Assembly: GCA_934148875.1 (NCBI GenBank)
Contig: CAKPDJ010000005.1
Coordinates: 1-53,357 of the forward strand
Direction of reading: 5' to 3'
DNA: 53,357 nucleotides
DNA from: an uncultured Bacilli bacterium
Lineage (GTDB): Bacteria > Bacillota_I > Bacilli_A > RF39 > UBA660
The notes beneath the pieces are model-generated. The model saw only the letters and a list, made by a program, of their open reading frames with translations. It did no database searches and was not told where the DNA came from. A program made the translations under genes and the position numbers. This document shows positions 1 to 8,600 of the stretch, in pieces. Numbering within the stretch: the stretch's first letter is position 1; each line of letters begins with the position of its first letter.

Positions 1-115
1 GTGCTGCTAACGCATCACTTTCGAATTAATATTTTTTCTGATTTTTTGGTATCACATCATTTACAATTATACATTTTAAATTTTTACTCGAAAAAGTTCG
101 AGTTTAGTATCAATC

Positions 116-201
116 TGGTGCCCGAAGTCGGACTTGAACCGACACGGTATCGCTACCAGTGGATTTTGAGTCCACCGCGTCTACCATTCCACCATTCGGG
201 C
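116..201 (-). tRNA. tRNA-Leu (anticodon CAA), CCA encoded
   Basis: Read on the minus strand, the 7-bp acceptor stem GCCCGAA pairs with TTCGGGC, followed by discriminator A and an encoded CCA at 116-118. The anticodon stem GTGGA/TCCAC encloses the loop CTCAAAA, giving anticodon CAA. A long variable arm (TGGTAGCGATACC) marks a class II tRNA, as expected for Leu. The T-arm GGTTCAAGTCC is standard. An imperfect hairpin (ACTCGAA/TTCGAGT, about 86-103) lies downstream but has no clear T-run, so I do not call it a terminator. Nothing recognisable is seen in 1-85. Confidence 0.96.
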
Positions 202-264
202 ATGTATAAATTATAACAGGAAATAAAAAATAAGTAAATAAAGATAATAATAATTTTTTCAAAA

Positions 265-272
265 CATAAAAT
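265..272 (+). promoter_or_regulatory. Possible sporulation-sigma -10 element (CATAAAAT)
   Basis: CATAAAAT lies 20 bp before the ATG of the collagen-like gene. It differs at one position from the SigE -10 consensus CATACANT, and an AT-rich -35 candidate (ATAAT) lies about 16 bp upstream. Similar octamers sit at the same distance before three other surface genes of this window. The match is short and the region AT-rich, so this is tentative. Confidence 0.25.
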
Positions 273-291
273 TAACTAAAAGGAGTTTTTT

Positions 292-876
292 ATGAATAAA
301 AATATAAATCCAAATTGTTATCAAATATTTCCAGGAGCAACCGGGCCAGCTGGTCCTACAGGTCCTACTGGACCAGAAGGTACTATAGGTGCAACTGGTC
401 CTATCGGTCCGACAGGTGCAACTGGGCCAACTGGACCTACTGGACCATCAGGAACAAATCCCGCTGTATTTGCCTATAAATACAATGATGAAGGTAACAC
501 CAAAGAACTAACAGCTAACCAAACAGAACAAATTGATCTAGCTATAAATAGTGAAGCTAGCGGTATATCAGTAACCTTAGAAAATAGTATGATTATTAAT
601 ACTCTTGGAATTTATAAAATAGAGTACTTTTTCTCAGGTTCAATATCAGAAAATGCTGCTTTAGTGATAGAACTTGAAAATAATGGCATTTCCATTAATG
701 GCTCAGAAATAAGCAAAGACTTAATTGTTAACACCGACACCGATTTTCATGGAGCAGTCATCATTAATGCAAACCAAAATGATGTAATAAATATCGGAGT
801 TAGAGCTAATAAAAATGTCACACTAACACCAGCACCAGATGTTAATGCATACCTAATAGTTACTAAACTATCCTAA
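292..876 (+). CDS. Collagen-like (BclA-type) spore-surface protein
   Basis: A 194-residue protein. After a short N-terminal segment, Gly-X-Y triplets rich in GPT and GAT run from Gly15 to Gly54, and residues ~57-194 form a beta-rich C-terminal domain resembling the C1q/TNF-like head of Bacillus BclA. Such proteins trimerise into stalk-and-head filaments on the exosporium or coat. No signal peptide is visible, which fits mother-cell assembly from inside. AAAGGAG at 278-285 precedes the ATG by 6 nt. The gene is monocistronic and ends at a hairpin shared with the convergent neighbour. It is related in style to the larger collagen genes at 24517-26774. The exact function is inferred from the family. 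Confidence 0.85.
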   Translation: MNKNINPNCYQIFPGATGPAGPTGPTGPEGTIGATGPIGPTGATGPTGPTGPSGTNPAVFAYKYNDEGNTKELTANQTEQIDLAINSEASGISVTLENSMIINTLGIYKIEYFFSGSISENAALVIELENNGISINGSEISKDLIVNTDTDFHGAVIINANQNDVINIGVRANKNVTLTPAPDVNAYLIVTKLS

Positions 877-880
877 AAAA

Positions 881-904
881 AGAAAAAGCCAATTAGCTTT
901 TTCT
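881..904. terminator. Bidirectional terminator between convergent genes
   Basis: Stem AGAAAAAGC (881-889) and GCTTTTTCT (896-904) with a 6-nt loop. A-runs and T-runs within and beside the stem serve both strands. It ends the collagen-like gene and overlaps the stop codon of the minus-strand membrane protein. Confidence 0.75.
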
Positions 905-1366
905 AATAATAAATCTTAATAATAAATAAATTATAATAAATGAAACTAAAAAAATAATAACTGCAAATCCAATAACTGATAAAATCAAATGATTAGGAAA
1001 AATGCTATAAAAGTCAATATATATTGTTTCACAGGCAAACAACAAATAAAATAAAGTTGTTAATACCAGTGACATGAAAATTGAATCAAGAATATTTCTT
1101 TTCCTAATTTCAGTTTTTGTAGTTTTAATATTTTTAGTTTTCTTTTTTCTTTTTAGAAAAACATCTAGCTTTATCATATCAGAAAAATAAAGAATAGCTG
1201 AAAAACATATAATCAAAATTAATTCTAACTTACACTCACCAATTTCATTACTACGTATATAATGACAACATCCAATAAAAATCAAATAAATATACGCTAT
1301 AAACATAACGATATAATAAACATGTTTAGCTTCAATCTTATTATTAATCAACCTTCTAGTCCTCAC
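893..1366 (-). CDS. Small multi-pass membrane protein, unknown function
   Basis: I do not recognise this protein. It has about four hydrophobic segments, two before and two after a cytoplasmic-looking basic stretch (RKKKTKNIKTTKTEIRKR), with a basic C-terminus. I chose the GTG at 1366 because GGGGAG ends 9 nt upstream and a TATAAT-like -10 precedes it. An in-frame ATG at 1405 would add 13 residues but has no Shine-Dalgarno site. The gene is alone on its transcript, with the scpAB pair upstream on the same strand after a 17-nt or longer gap. Confidence 0.6.
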   Translation of the reverse strand: MRTRRLINNKIEAKHVYYIVMFIAYIYLIFIGCCHYIRSNEIGECKLELILIICFSAILYFSDMIKLDVFLKRKKKTKNIKTTKTEIRKRNILDSIFMSLVLTTLFYLLFACETIYIDFYSIFPNHLILSVIGFAVIIFLVSFIIIYLLLRFIIRKS

Positions 1367-1422
1367 AAAAATCAGCTCCCCAATTATACTTAAAATATAA
1401 CACATTAATATTTAAAAGTAAA

Positions 1423-2013
1423 TTATAATTCTTCCACTACATCAGAACTTTCTTCTTTATATTTTGAATGATATAAATCAGTATCACTAACTTCAGTATT
1501 GTTTTCCATAAATTGTTCCATTTTAGGTAAATCATCTATTGTAGCAAGTCCAAAATAATCTAAAAATTCACTAGTAGTTTTATATAAAATTGGTCTACCC
1601 AAACAATCACTTCTACCTGCTTCCTTAATAAATCCTTTAGCTACTAATTTTCTTATCATTTGACTACTACTAACACCACGAATATCATCAACATCTAGTC
1701 TAGTAACAGGTTGATTATATGCAATAATAGCCAAAGTTTCCAAAGCCGCTTGTGATAATACATTACTATCAGGGTTTTCTATCAACTTTTGATAATAACT
1801 ACGATGTTCTTTCTTAGTAGTAAGTTTAAAAGTATTACCTAAAAAATTAATACGTATTCCACTAGTATCAGCTTCATACTTTTCTTTAAGTTCACTAATC
1901 AACTGTTTAGCTTTTTCATTGCTTATTTCTAATATATCCATAATTTGGTTAATAGTAAGGCCATCTTCCCCCACTACAAACAATAATCCTTCTAACACTG
2001 CTAATTTATTCAT
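1423..2013 (-). CDS. scpB: Segregation and condensation protein B
   Basis: ScpB is the winged-helix (kite) subunit of the SMC-ScpA-ScpB condensin that compacts and segregates the chromosome. The start (MNKLAVLEGLLFVVGEDGL) and the stretch LAIIAYNQPVTRLDVDDIRG, about two thirds along, are typical of the family. The ATG at 2013 begins one base after the scpA stop and follows GTGAGG with a 9-nt spacer. An earlier in-frame start at 2043 lies inside scpA and has no such site. Length (196 residues) is normal. The acidic C-terminal tail is variable in the family. It is translationally coupled to scpA. Confidence 0.95.
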   Translation of the reverse strand: MNKLAVLEGLLFVVGEDGLTINQIMDILEISNEKAKQLISELKEKYEADTSGIRINFLGNTFKLTTKKEHRSYYQKLIENPDSNVLSQAALETLAIIAYNQPVTRLDVDDIRGVSSSQMIRKLVAKGFIKEAGRSDCLGRPILYKTTSEFLDYFGLATIDDLPKMEQFMENNTEVSDTDLYHSKYKEESSDVVEEL

Positions 2014-2014
2014 T

Positions 2015-2728
2015 CTATATCGCCTCACATATAATATTATCAAAATTATTTTCCTGATATATAGTAAGTTCTTGTTTCTTAGCCATCTCTAAAATAGCTA
2101 AAAAAGTAACTACTACATATTCCTTAGTAATCGTTTCAAATAATTCAAAAAAATCAACTTTTTTCTTTTCTTTCAAAATATTACGGATACTAGTTCTTCT
2201 TTCCTCAACCGTAATTTCCTTCTTAGTAACTGTTGTAGCTAACGGTTTTTCATGTTCTTTTCTCTGTAGAAACTTTTGAAAAGCTTTCATCAAATCATCC
2301 AAAGTAACATCACTACTAATAACTGTTCCTTCCTGAACATATTCCTTTAAAGATTCAGGTGATTTAGTATAAAACTCATGACGTACTTCTTCAAGTTCTT
2401 TGAAGTTTTTAGTCATTTCCTTATATTTTTGATATTCAATTAAACGATTAATCAACTGTTCTCTAGGATCAAGTTCTTCTTCCTCTATCTCTTCCTTATT
2501 TCTAGGAAGTAACATTCTAGACTTCATTTCCATAAGTTCACTAGCCATTACTAAATATTCACTAGCTATATTAAGATTTAAACTTTCCATACTTTTAATA
2601 TAGTTTAAATATTGATCAGTAATATCTACTATTTTAATATCCCAAATATCTACTTTTGATTCCTTAATTAAATGAAGAAGCAAATCAAGAGGTCCCTCAA
2701 AAGCATCTATTTTTACTTCGTACTCCAT
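2015..2728 (-). CDS. scpA: Segregation and condensation protein A (kleisin)
   Basis: ScpA bridges the SMC heads and binds ScpB. The N-terminus, with FEGPLDLLLHLI followed by KVDIWDI, is the kleisin signature. The middle holds the acidic, charged helix region (LPRNKEEIEEEELDPREQL), and the C-terminal winged helix ends the 237-residue protein, a normal length. GGTGAT lies 5 nt before the ATG. It is the first gene of a two-gene operon with scpB. Confidence 0.96.
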   Translation of the reverse strand: MEYEVKIDAFEGPLDLLLHLIKESKVDIWDIKIVDITDQYLNYIKSMESLNLNIASEYLVMASELMEMKSRMLLPRNKEEIEEEELDPREQLINRLIEYQKYKEMTKNFKELEEVRHEFYTKSPESLKEYVQEGTVISSDVTLDDLMKAFQKFLQRKEHEKPLATTVTKKEITVEERRTSIRNILKEKKKVDFFELFETITKEYVVVTFLAILEMAKKQELTIYQENNFDNIICEAI

Positions 2729-2785
2729 GTTATCACCTATATTTCTATAGTAATTATAACATAAAAATAAATTCTATCAAAAGAA

Positions 2786-2809
2786 AAATACTATCAAATA
2801 ATAGTATTT
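2786..2809. repeat. Perfect 9-bp inverted repeat in a divergent intergenic region
   Basis: AAATACTAT (2786-2794) and ATAGTATTT (2801-2809), with a 6-nt loop, lie between the divergent scpA and RNHCP genes. No T-run follows on either strand, so an operator or a chance AT palindrome is likelier than a terminator. Confidence 0.4.
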
Positions 2810-2848
2810 AACCTAAACAGTATGATAAAATAATATCAGGTGATTATT

Positions 2849-3154
2849 ATGAAAAAATTTACGATGCGTGATGAAAATTTTATTTGTGAACATTGTAACA
2901 AAGAAGTAGAAAAATTAAACTACACAGCTAGGGACCACTGTCCATATTGTTTGTATTCAAAACATGTTGACATTAACCCTGGAGATAGATTAAATGAATG
3001 TAAAGGATTATTAAAACCAATTGGTATTGAAAAATTTAAAGATACTTATAAAATTATTTATCAATGTGAAAAGTGTCATGAACTACATAAAAATATTATG
3101 GCAACTGATGATGATATGAACATAATTATCCAACTATCAAATAATCAATATTAA
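2849..3154 (+). CDS. RNHCP domain-containing protein
   Basis: A 101-residue zinc-ribbon-like protein. It has CEHC near the N-terminus, then the family's key motif in the form TARDHCPYCLYSKHVD, and later CEKC followed by H, so two Cys-pair knuckles probably bind one or two metals. This matches the RNHCP domain, whose biochemical role is unknown. The start is the ATG at 2849, with AGGTGA 5-6 nt upstream; an in-frame GTG at 2840 lies inside that site. It is a single gene ending in a terminator at 3155-3173, divergent from scpAB. Confidence 0.85.
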   Translation: MKKFTMRDENFICEHCNKEVEKLNYTARDHCPYCLYSKHVDINPGDRLNECKGLLKPIGIEKFKDTYKIIYQCEKCHELHKNIMATDDDMNIIIQLSNNQY

Positions 3155-3180
3155 AGAGAACATAGTGTTCTCTAATTTTT
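3155..3180 (+). terminator. Rho-independent terminator of the RNHCP gene
   Basis: AGAGAACA (3155-3162) and TGTTCTCT (3166-3173) form a perfect 8-bp stem with a TAG loop, followed by AATTTTTT on the plus strand. It overlaps the last codons of the convergent spoVAE. Confidence 0.85.
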
Positions 3181-3522
3181 TGGTCTAAAAAATAATGTAA
3201 AGATAAATGTGAATACAATAGCTGCCGTGATACCTGATGCTGTTAAATCAAACATTCCCATTAATAGTCCCATAATTCCCATATCGCTTGCTTTAGCTAA
3301 GGCTCCATGTATTAAAGAATGACCAAAACTTGTAATTGGTACTAATGCGCCTGCTCCTACATGATTAATAATTTGATCATAAATACTAAAGGTATCTAAA
3401 AATGATCCAACTACAACAAAGATACTAGTAATATGACCTGCTGATAATTTAGTATTATCTAAAATAAGTTGACCTATTAAACAAATAAGTCCACAAAACA
3501 AGAATGAATTAATATATACCAT
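3172..3522 (-). CDS. spoVAE: Stage V sporulation protein AE
   Basis: A 116-residue integral membrane protein with the SpoVAC/SpoVAE fold: hydrophobic helices plus conserved GAGALVPITSFGHSLIHGA. SpoVA proteins form the spore inner-membrane channel for Ca-dipicolinic acid uptake in sporulation and release in germination. The ATG overlaps the spoVAD stop by one base (TAATG) and has GGAGG upstream, so the two are translationally coupled. It is the last gene of a minimal spoVAC-AD-AE operon; spoVAA, AB, AEA and AF are not adjacent. Confidence 0.94.
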   Translation of the reverse strand: MVYINSFLFCGLICLIGQLILDNTKLSAGHITSIFVVVGSFLDTFSIYDQIINHVGAGALVPITSFGHSLIHGALAKASDMGIMGLLMGMFDLTASGITAAIVFTFIFTLFFRPKN

Positions 3523-4517
3523 TATTTAATAACCTCCAAACTAACAGCATGAGCAATACTTAAAATATTTTCATGTTGAAATACCATTGTAGGTGAAAAA
3601 AGTGCACCAGTCGCAACCAATAATACTTTTTTTATTTTTTTCTTTCTAAGCATTTCCATTATCAAGCTATAATTTACTAATGCACTACATACTGGACCAG
3701 AGCCACCTGCTAATACTTCTTTTTGAGTTTCTAAATCATATAACATAACGCCACAATCATTATAATTACTACTAATATCAAGTCCATACTCTGTTTTCAT
3801 AAAATCTATTAAAATTTCTTTTCCATATAATCCTAAATCTCCAGTTAAGATAAGATCATAATAACTTGGATCTCTATTCATATCTTTTAAATGTCTATAA
3901 ATTGTATCAGCAGCAGCTGGTGCCATAACACTACCCATATTAAGTGGATCAGTTTGATTATAATCAAGTATCCTTCCAATAGTTGAACTTTCTACTTTAA
4001 TTCCAGTATTTTCATCAGTAAGTAACATACTAGCTCCACCTGTTGCTGTAAAAGTAGCAGTTTTAGGTTTAGGAGCACCATACTCTGTTGGATTACGAAA
4101 TTGTTTTTCACTAGACATATTATGAGAAGATGTTGAAGTAATAACATTTCTTACTTTACCACTATCAATCAAACTACTTCCTAAAATAATACCTTCAATA
4201 CTAGTAGCACAAGCACTATAAATACCTAAAAAAGGAAAATTAAATTTCTCAGATGAATAACATGATGAAGTGATTTGATTCATTAGATCTCCCGATATAA
4301 TAACATCAATATCCTCTTTATCTTTTTTTGCTTTCTTTAAAACTAAACTAATACTTTCTTCTAACACTTTTGCTTCTGCTGTCTCCCAAGTTTTTTCACC
4401 ATTATATAAGTTATCAAAAGTCTTATCAAAATATTTTTTCAAAGGGCCTTTAGCTTCATAAGGACCAGCTACTGTACTAGTTTCATCTATAAATACATTT
4501 CTATATTCAAAAGTCAT
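3522..4517 (-). CDS. spoVAD: Stage V sporulation protein AD
   Basis: SpoVAD is the soluble, thiolase-fold component of the SpoVA complex and binds dipicolinic acid on the spore inner membrane. The 331 residues include the family start (MTFEYRNVFIDETSTVAGPY), an IYSACATSIEG segment around the pseudo-active Cys, and GGSGPVCSALVNYS near the C-terminus. Length matches the family (~335). GGAGGG precedes the ATG. It lies between spoVAC and spoVAE with 3-nt and overlapping junctions. Forespore (SigG) expression is expected. Confidence 0.97.
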   Translation of the reverse strand: MTFEYRNVFIDETSTVAGPYEAKGPLKKYFDKTFDNLYNGEKTWETAEAKVLEESISLVLKKAKKDKEDIDVIISGDLMNQITSSCYSSEKFNFPFLGIYSACATSIEGIILGSSLIDSGKVRNVITSTSSHNMSSEKQFRNPTEYGAPKPKTATFTATGGASMLLTDENTGIKVESSTIGRILDYNQTDPLNMGSVMAPAAADTIYRHLKDMNRDPSYYDLILTGDLGLYGKEILIDFMKTEYGLDISSNYNDCGVMLYDLETQKEVLAGGSGPVCSALVNYSLIMEMLRKKKIKKVLLVATGALFSPTMVFQHENILSIAHAVSLEVIK

Positions 4518-4520
4518 AAA

Positions 4521-4961
4521 TTACCCTCCCATAATAATTAATCTAAGGAGTCCAAAAAACCATGCTGATACTACTCCATATAAAATAACGCTACCTGCTA
4601 GTTTAAAGATATTACTACCAAGTCCAAATATTGGTCCTTCTTTACGATATTCAATTCCTGCACTTGTCATAGAATGAGCAAATCCAGTAATAGGAATGAT
4701 TAATCCACATTTACAGAACGTTACCCATTTATCAAAAAATCCTAATGCTGTAAACAAGCTAGCTAAAAATATTAACGTAACTAACATAAAAGTTGAAGCA
4801 TCTTTTGTAGATATATCAAACCAACCTACATAACATTCTGTTAAAACTTGCCCAATAACTCCTACTAATCCACCAGTTACAAATGCTATAAATGCATTTT
4901 GAACCCTTGTCTCAGTAGGCTTATGTTTATTAACTATTTCTTCATACTTCTTCTTTTCCAT
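4521..4961 (-). CDS. spoVAC: Stage V sporulation protein AC
   Basis: An integral membrane subunit of the SpoVA dipicolinic-acid channel; in Bacillus SpoVAC behaves as a mechanosensitive pore. The protein (146 residues) has four to five hydrophobic segments and the typical GLIIPITGFAHSMTSAGIEY signature, homologous to the SpoVAE motif. Among start codons at 4970 (GTG), 4967 and 4961, I chose the ATG at 4961 because AGGTGA sits at ideal distance and overlaps the other two. It is first in the operon. A possible SigG promoter lies just upstream. Confidence 0.94.
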   Translation of the reverse strand: MEKKKYEEIVNKHKPTETRVQNAFIAFVTGGLVGVIGQVLTECYVGWFDISTKDASTFMLVTLIFLASLFTALGFFDKWVTFCKCGLIIPITGFAHSMTSAGIEYRKEGPIFGLGSNIFKLAGSVILYGVVSAWFFGLLRLIIMGG

Positions 4962-4974
4962 TTTCATCACCTAC

Positions 4975-5007
4975 TAATAAAGTTAACCAAATTAAAAAAA
5001 ATATACA
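4975..5007 (-). promoter_or_regulatory. Possible SigG promoter of the spoVA operon
   Basis: On the minus strand TGTATA (5007-5002) matches the forespore SigG -35 (TGHATA). CTTTATTA (4982-4975) lies 19 nt downstream as an imperfect -10. Known spoVA operons are SigG-driven. The -35 sits in the T-run of the terminator of the preceding gene, so the match could be chance. Confidence 0.3.
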
Positions 5008-5010
5008 AAA

Positions 5011-5038
5011 AAACTAGATTTTACGTATTATCTAGTTT
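5011..5038 (-). terminator. Terminator of the leucine-rich-repeat gene
   Basis: AAACTAGAT (5011-5019) pairs with ATCTAGTTT (5030-5038). On the minus strand the stem is followed by a T-rich tract. It overlaps the stop codon of the LRR gene and insulates the spoVA operon. Confidence 0.8.
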
Positions 5039-8000
5039 TTTTAGTATCTTCATTATCTAAAGTTTTAGCTTTTTTCTTAAACTTAATATGATGCATAATT
5101 AAGTTAGGATTTTTATCTTGCCTAATCTGTTTAATATTTTTCAGAATGTCAGCTTGATCATTTTCTGAAATAATAGTTAAATTACCTCTATTTCCAAATA
5201 AATAGCTTGTATCTTCACCAATCTGTTCAATATAACCTAACTTCTTATTCATTAAATATAATAAATATGACGTATCCTCTTTTAAATCTGCTTCAATCGT
5301 ATCATATGTTTCTAATAAACTATTAAGTGAACTCATTATTTCTTTATTTTGAATTCCTTTTTCATCTTCCAGTTCAGGTTCTGTTCTAGCTAAATCTGAT
5401 ATATAAATACTATTATTATCTCTTTCTTCATATACCAAATACCAATCTTCTCCTAAAATAATATGACTATCCTCTAAACTATTATCATCAGTATATAACT
5501 GCATATCTTCTGGATATATCTTTTCTTCCATCACTTTCATTTTATGAAAAGTATAATCTCGAATATTATCTTTACTTTCTTCTATAACTCTTCTTTCATC
5601 TCGATATATTGGTACCAATGGTTCTAATTCTCCTAAACTTAATTCTTCTACACTTCCTGCTATAATATATTGAATACTAGAAGCATCAGAATATGCACTT
5701 TCTTCTGGATTGAAATATACTTGAGTAGAATTATAATTAGCTGGTTGAAAATGAGATAAAGTAAACACTTGATTATTAAAAACATTTGTACCTGCTACAT
5801 TAATAGTATTAGGATAATAATTAGAAAGGTTTAAATCACTATTACCACTACCTACTGTTACTAAACGTATTACTTCTCTTCTTTCTAATTCTGACAGCTC
5901 TTCTAACTCTCTATCCTTTTCTTCTTTAGAAAGTAAAGACTTCTCTATTTTCTTTTTTCTTTCTATTATATACTTTTCTACTTCTTCCTTACTTTTTCTA
6001 ATAATTTCTAATGCATCAAGTTCAATAGCTTTAGCTACTGCATCATGTAAATATTTATTGTTTTTAAAATAAGGAGTTCCTTCAATATTATCATGGCAAT
6101 AAACGTTATTATTTTGCCAATCCCATGATTCTGTTAATAGTATTTCTCCATCTTCAGTAACAAGCTTAGTTACAAATATTCCACCATCATCACTGTTTAC
6201 AGCATGAGCCAAACAATTATGTCCAATTCCTCCAAACACTTGACAACAATTAGTATAGTTAGCCTCTCCTACCAACATTCCAAAACTATCATCTTTTCTT
6301 AATAACTCTGTTTTAATTTTATAGCCATTAATCTCATAAATATTACTTCTTTTTACTAATGAAGTAAGTTTTCTTTTATCATTCGCTTCAAATATTCTTT
6401 GGTAATATTCAAAAGCTTCTTGATCTACAACCCCAGCTTTTTTAACATCTTTTGCAAATTCCATATTACCTTCATAAACATTATTAAATTCTATATTTTC
6501 AATATAATTAATAGCTTGTTTTAATGTAATTTCATCTGTACCAGCATGAAGTTTATAATAAGCCTTTATACTTTGAAAATTCTTTTGAATATCTTTCATT
6601 CTTCTTTGGTATACTTCACTTTTTAAAATTGTATCCATATACTTCATAAAAAAATTATAGAAATCAACATCAAATTTCTTACAACACCCATCAAACATTC
6701 TATGCAATGTTGAATAATTAACGAAATTACCATCACTATGAAAGTCAAAATTTTCTTCTATTCTAAAACCTACCGCATGATTTATTTCATAATTTTCTTT
6801 TACAAAATCATTAATTGTCTTACCATAATTACCAGTTAACTTTTTTATATTTTTCATTTCTTGCATAGTTAAGTACTCACTTAAGTCAATATTAAATTCA
6901 TCTGGAATAATAATACCAGACTTTAATTGATAATATGTATAATTAACTGGCTCTGTGTCATCAGACATGTTATTAGTAAGTATTATGTTTTTATTATTAA
7001 TGAAATCCATATAGTCCTGAAGTCTATCTCTAGCACCATTATCATTTTCAAATAGTCCAAAGATAGCTATCATTTCACTAACGGCTTCTGCCATTTCAAT
7101 ATTATCAATATCTATCAAATTTTTAATTTTATTCCAAATCTTATAATCAAATTTTTCTGTTTCTTCTAAAGATAAAGTTTCAAAAAAATCACGCGGAATA
7201 TCATAATTTTTACGTAATTTATAGAATAAATTCTTAAATTTAATAACTGCATCCTGTTCATATAATAAGTCAGTATTAATTATTCTGTTTATGTAATCAT
7301 TTCCCACAAATTCATTAAAATCAGAATATTTGTCTTTTAAAATATAATTAACATACAAATATAGATAAGATCGTATAACATCATAATTTCTCATTTCAAT
7401 GCTTCCATATGGAGTAATTAATTGATTTAAAGAATTACAACCAGAAAATGCAGATTCACCTATATTACTTAAACCATCTGGTAAAGTTACTGATTTTAAT
7501 GAAGAGCAATTTTCAAATGCACCTTTACCCATATTAGTTAAACTATCTGGTAGAGTTATTGCTTCTAATAAACAACAACCAGAAAATGTATATTCACCTA
7601 TACTAGTAACGCCTTTTGGAATAGTTATTGTTTCTAATAAAGTACAACCAGAAAATGCAGATTCACCTATACTAGTTACACCATCTGGCAAAGTTATTGT
7701 TTTTAATGCGTAACAACGATAAAATGCATCTTTACCTATACTAGTAACGCCTTTTGGAATAGTTATTGTTTCTAATAAAGTACAACCAGAAAATGCAGAT
7801 TCACCTATATTAGTTACACCTTCTGGAATAGTTATTGTTATTAATGAAGTGCAATCAGAAAATGTATATTCACCTATACTAGTTACACTTTCTGGAATAG
7901 TTATTGTTATTAATGAAGTGCAATCAGAAAATGTATATTCACCTATACTAGTTACACCATCTGGCAAAGTTATTGTTTTTAATGTGTAACAACGATAAAA

Positions 8001-8516
8001 TGCATATTTACCTATACTAGTTAAACTATCTGGCAAAGTTATTGTTTTTAATGCGTAACAACGATAAAATGCATCTTTACCTATACTAGTTAAACCATCT
8101 GGCAAAGTTATTGTTTCTAGTGCTTCACAATAAGAAAATGCAGAATCACCTATACTAGTTACACCTTTTGGAATAACTATTGTTTCCAATGAAGAACAGT
8201 TATAAAATGCACCTCTGCCTATGCTAGTTACACCTTCTGGAATGTTTATTATTTTTAATAACCAACAATCGCGAAATGCACATTTGCCTATACTAGTTAC
8301 ACTTCCTGAGATAACTATTGTTTCCAATGAAGAACAGAAATAAAAAGCACCCCTACCTATACTAGTTACACTTTCTGGAATAGTTATTGTTACTAATGAA
8401 GTACAACCAGAAAATGCATATTCACCTATACTAGTTACCCTATCAGGTATTATAAATGTGCCATCTTTAATATCTTCATCATTAACTTTTACTAAAACAT
8501 TATTAACTATTTCCAT
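5028..8516 (-). CDS. Giant BspA-type leucine-rich-repeat protein with unknown C-terminal domain
   Basis: A 1162-residue protein. Residues 27-371 are 15 near-perfect 23-residue repeats of LRR_5 (BspA/TpLRR) type, consensus VTSIGxxAFxxCxxLxxITIP, forming a solenoid for protein binding. There is no signal peptide or membrane anchor, so the protein appears cytoplasmic or is released by lysis. Residues ~390-700 are helical and unrecognised. Around residue 760 lies a compact Cys/His-rich block (NCCQ, GHNC, AHAV, then LTESWDW and CHDNIEG), which looks like an enzymatic core and is followed by a charged coiled coil (KSKEEVEKYIIERKKK). The remainder is acidic. The start follows GAGGAAT. It is monocistronic, with its own terminator. 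The role is unknown. Confidence 0.85.
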   Translation of the reverse strand: MEIVNNVLVKVNDEDIKDGTFIIPDRVTSIGEYAFSGCTSLVTITIPESVTSIGRGAFYFCSSLETIVISGSVTSIGKCAFRDCWLLKIINIPEGVTSIGRGAFYNCSSLETIVIPKGVTSIGDSAFSYCEALETITLPDGLTSIGKDAFYRCYALKTITLPDSLTSIGKYAFYRCYTLKTITLPDGVTSIGEYTFSDCTSLITITIPESVTSIGEYTFSDCTSLITITIPEGVTNIGESAFSGCTLLETITIPKGVTSIGKDAFYRCYALKTITLPDGVTSIGESAFSGCTLLETITIPKGVTSIGEYTFSGCCLLEAITLPDSLTNMGKGAFENCSSLKSVTLPDGLSNIGESAFSGCNSLNQLITPYGSIEMRNYDVIRSYLYLYVNYILKDKYSDFNEFVGNDYINRIINTDLLYEQDAVIKFKNLFYKLRKNYDIPRDFFETLSLEETEKFDYKIWNKIKNLIDIDNIEMAEAVSEMIAIFGLFENDNGARDRLQDYMDFINNKNIILTNNMSDDTEPVNYTYYQLKSGIIIPDEFNIDLSEYLTMQEMKNIKKLTGNYGKTINDFVKENYEINHAVGFRIEENFDFHSDGNFVNYSTLHRMFDGCCKKFDVDFYNFFMKYMDTILKSEVYQRRMKDIQKNFQSIKAYYKLHAGTDEITLKQAINYIENIEFNNVYEGNMEFAKDVKKAGVVDQEAFEYYQRIFEANDKRKLTSLVKRSNIYEINGYKIKTELLRKDDSFGMLVGEANYTNCCQVFGGIGHNCLAHAVNSDDGGIFVTKLVTEDGEILLTESWDWQNNNVYCHDNIEGTPYFKNNKYLHDAVAKAIELDALEIIRKSKEEVEKYIIERKKKIEKSLLSKEEKDRELEELSELERREVIRLVTVGSGNSDLNLSNYYPNTINVAGTNVFNNQVFTLSHFQPANYNSTQVYFNPEESAYSDASSIQYIIAGSVEELSLGELEPLVPIYRDERRVIEESKDNIRDYTFHKMKVMEEKIYPEDMQLYTDDNSLEDSHIILGEDWYLVYEERDNNSIYISDLARTEPELEDEKGIQNKEIMSSLNSLLETYDTIEADLKEDTSYLLYLMNKKLGYIEQIGEDTSYLFGNRGNLTIISENDQADILKNIKQIRQDKNPNLIMHHIKFKKKAKTLDNEDTKKTR
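7404..8438 (-). repeat. 15 tandem 69-bp leucine-rich-repeat units
   Basis: Each 69-bp unit encodes one 23-residue LRR. Several units are almost identical. Units 8 and 9 share SIGEYTFSDCTSLITITIPE, units 10 and 12 share SAFSGCTLLETITIPKG, and units 6 and 11 share KDAFYRCYALKTITLPD. This pattern indicates recent tandem duplication or gene conversion within the array. Confidence 0.9.
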
Positions 8517-8575
8517 AACTATTCCTCAAACCATTATACTAACTATAAAACTAAATACATTATAATATAAAAATA

Positions 8576-8599
8576 AAAGTATATCAATTGATATACTTT
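8576..8599 (-). terminator. Palindromic terminator at the end of the ABC-transporter locus
   Basis: AAAGTATATCAA and TTGATATACTTT form a perfect 24-nt palindrome. On the minus strand it runs into CTTTTATTTTTAT, a T-rich tract. It lies just after the gene remnant at 8601-8670 and about 85 nt downstream of the last permease gene. Confidence 0.6.
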
Positions 8600-8600
8600 A

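Noticed and set aside
86..103. Terminator behind the tRNA-Leu
   Set aside because: The ACTCGAA/TTCGAGT hairpin has no T-run on the tRNA strand.
1..216. Open frame on the plus strand across the tRNA-Leu
   Set aside because: It is the antisense of the tRNA; the VGLEPTRYR stretch is a well-known artefact of such readings.
7404..8438. Regular repeats that might suggest a CRISPR array
   Set aside because: The 69-bp units are in-frame coding LRRs with no spacers and no cas genes nearby.
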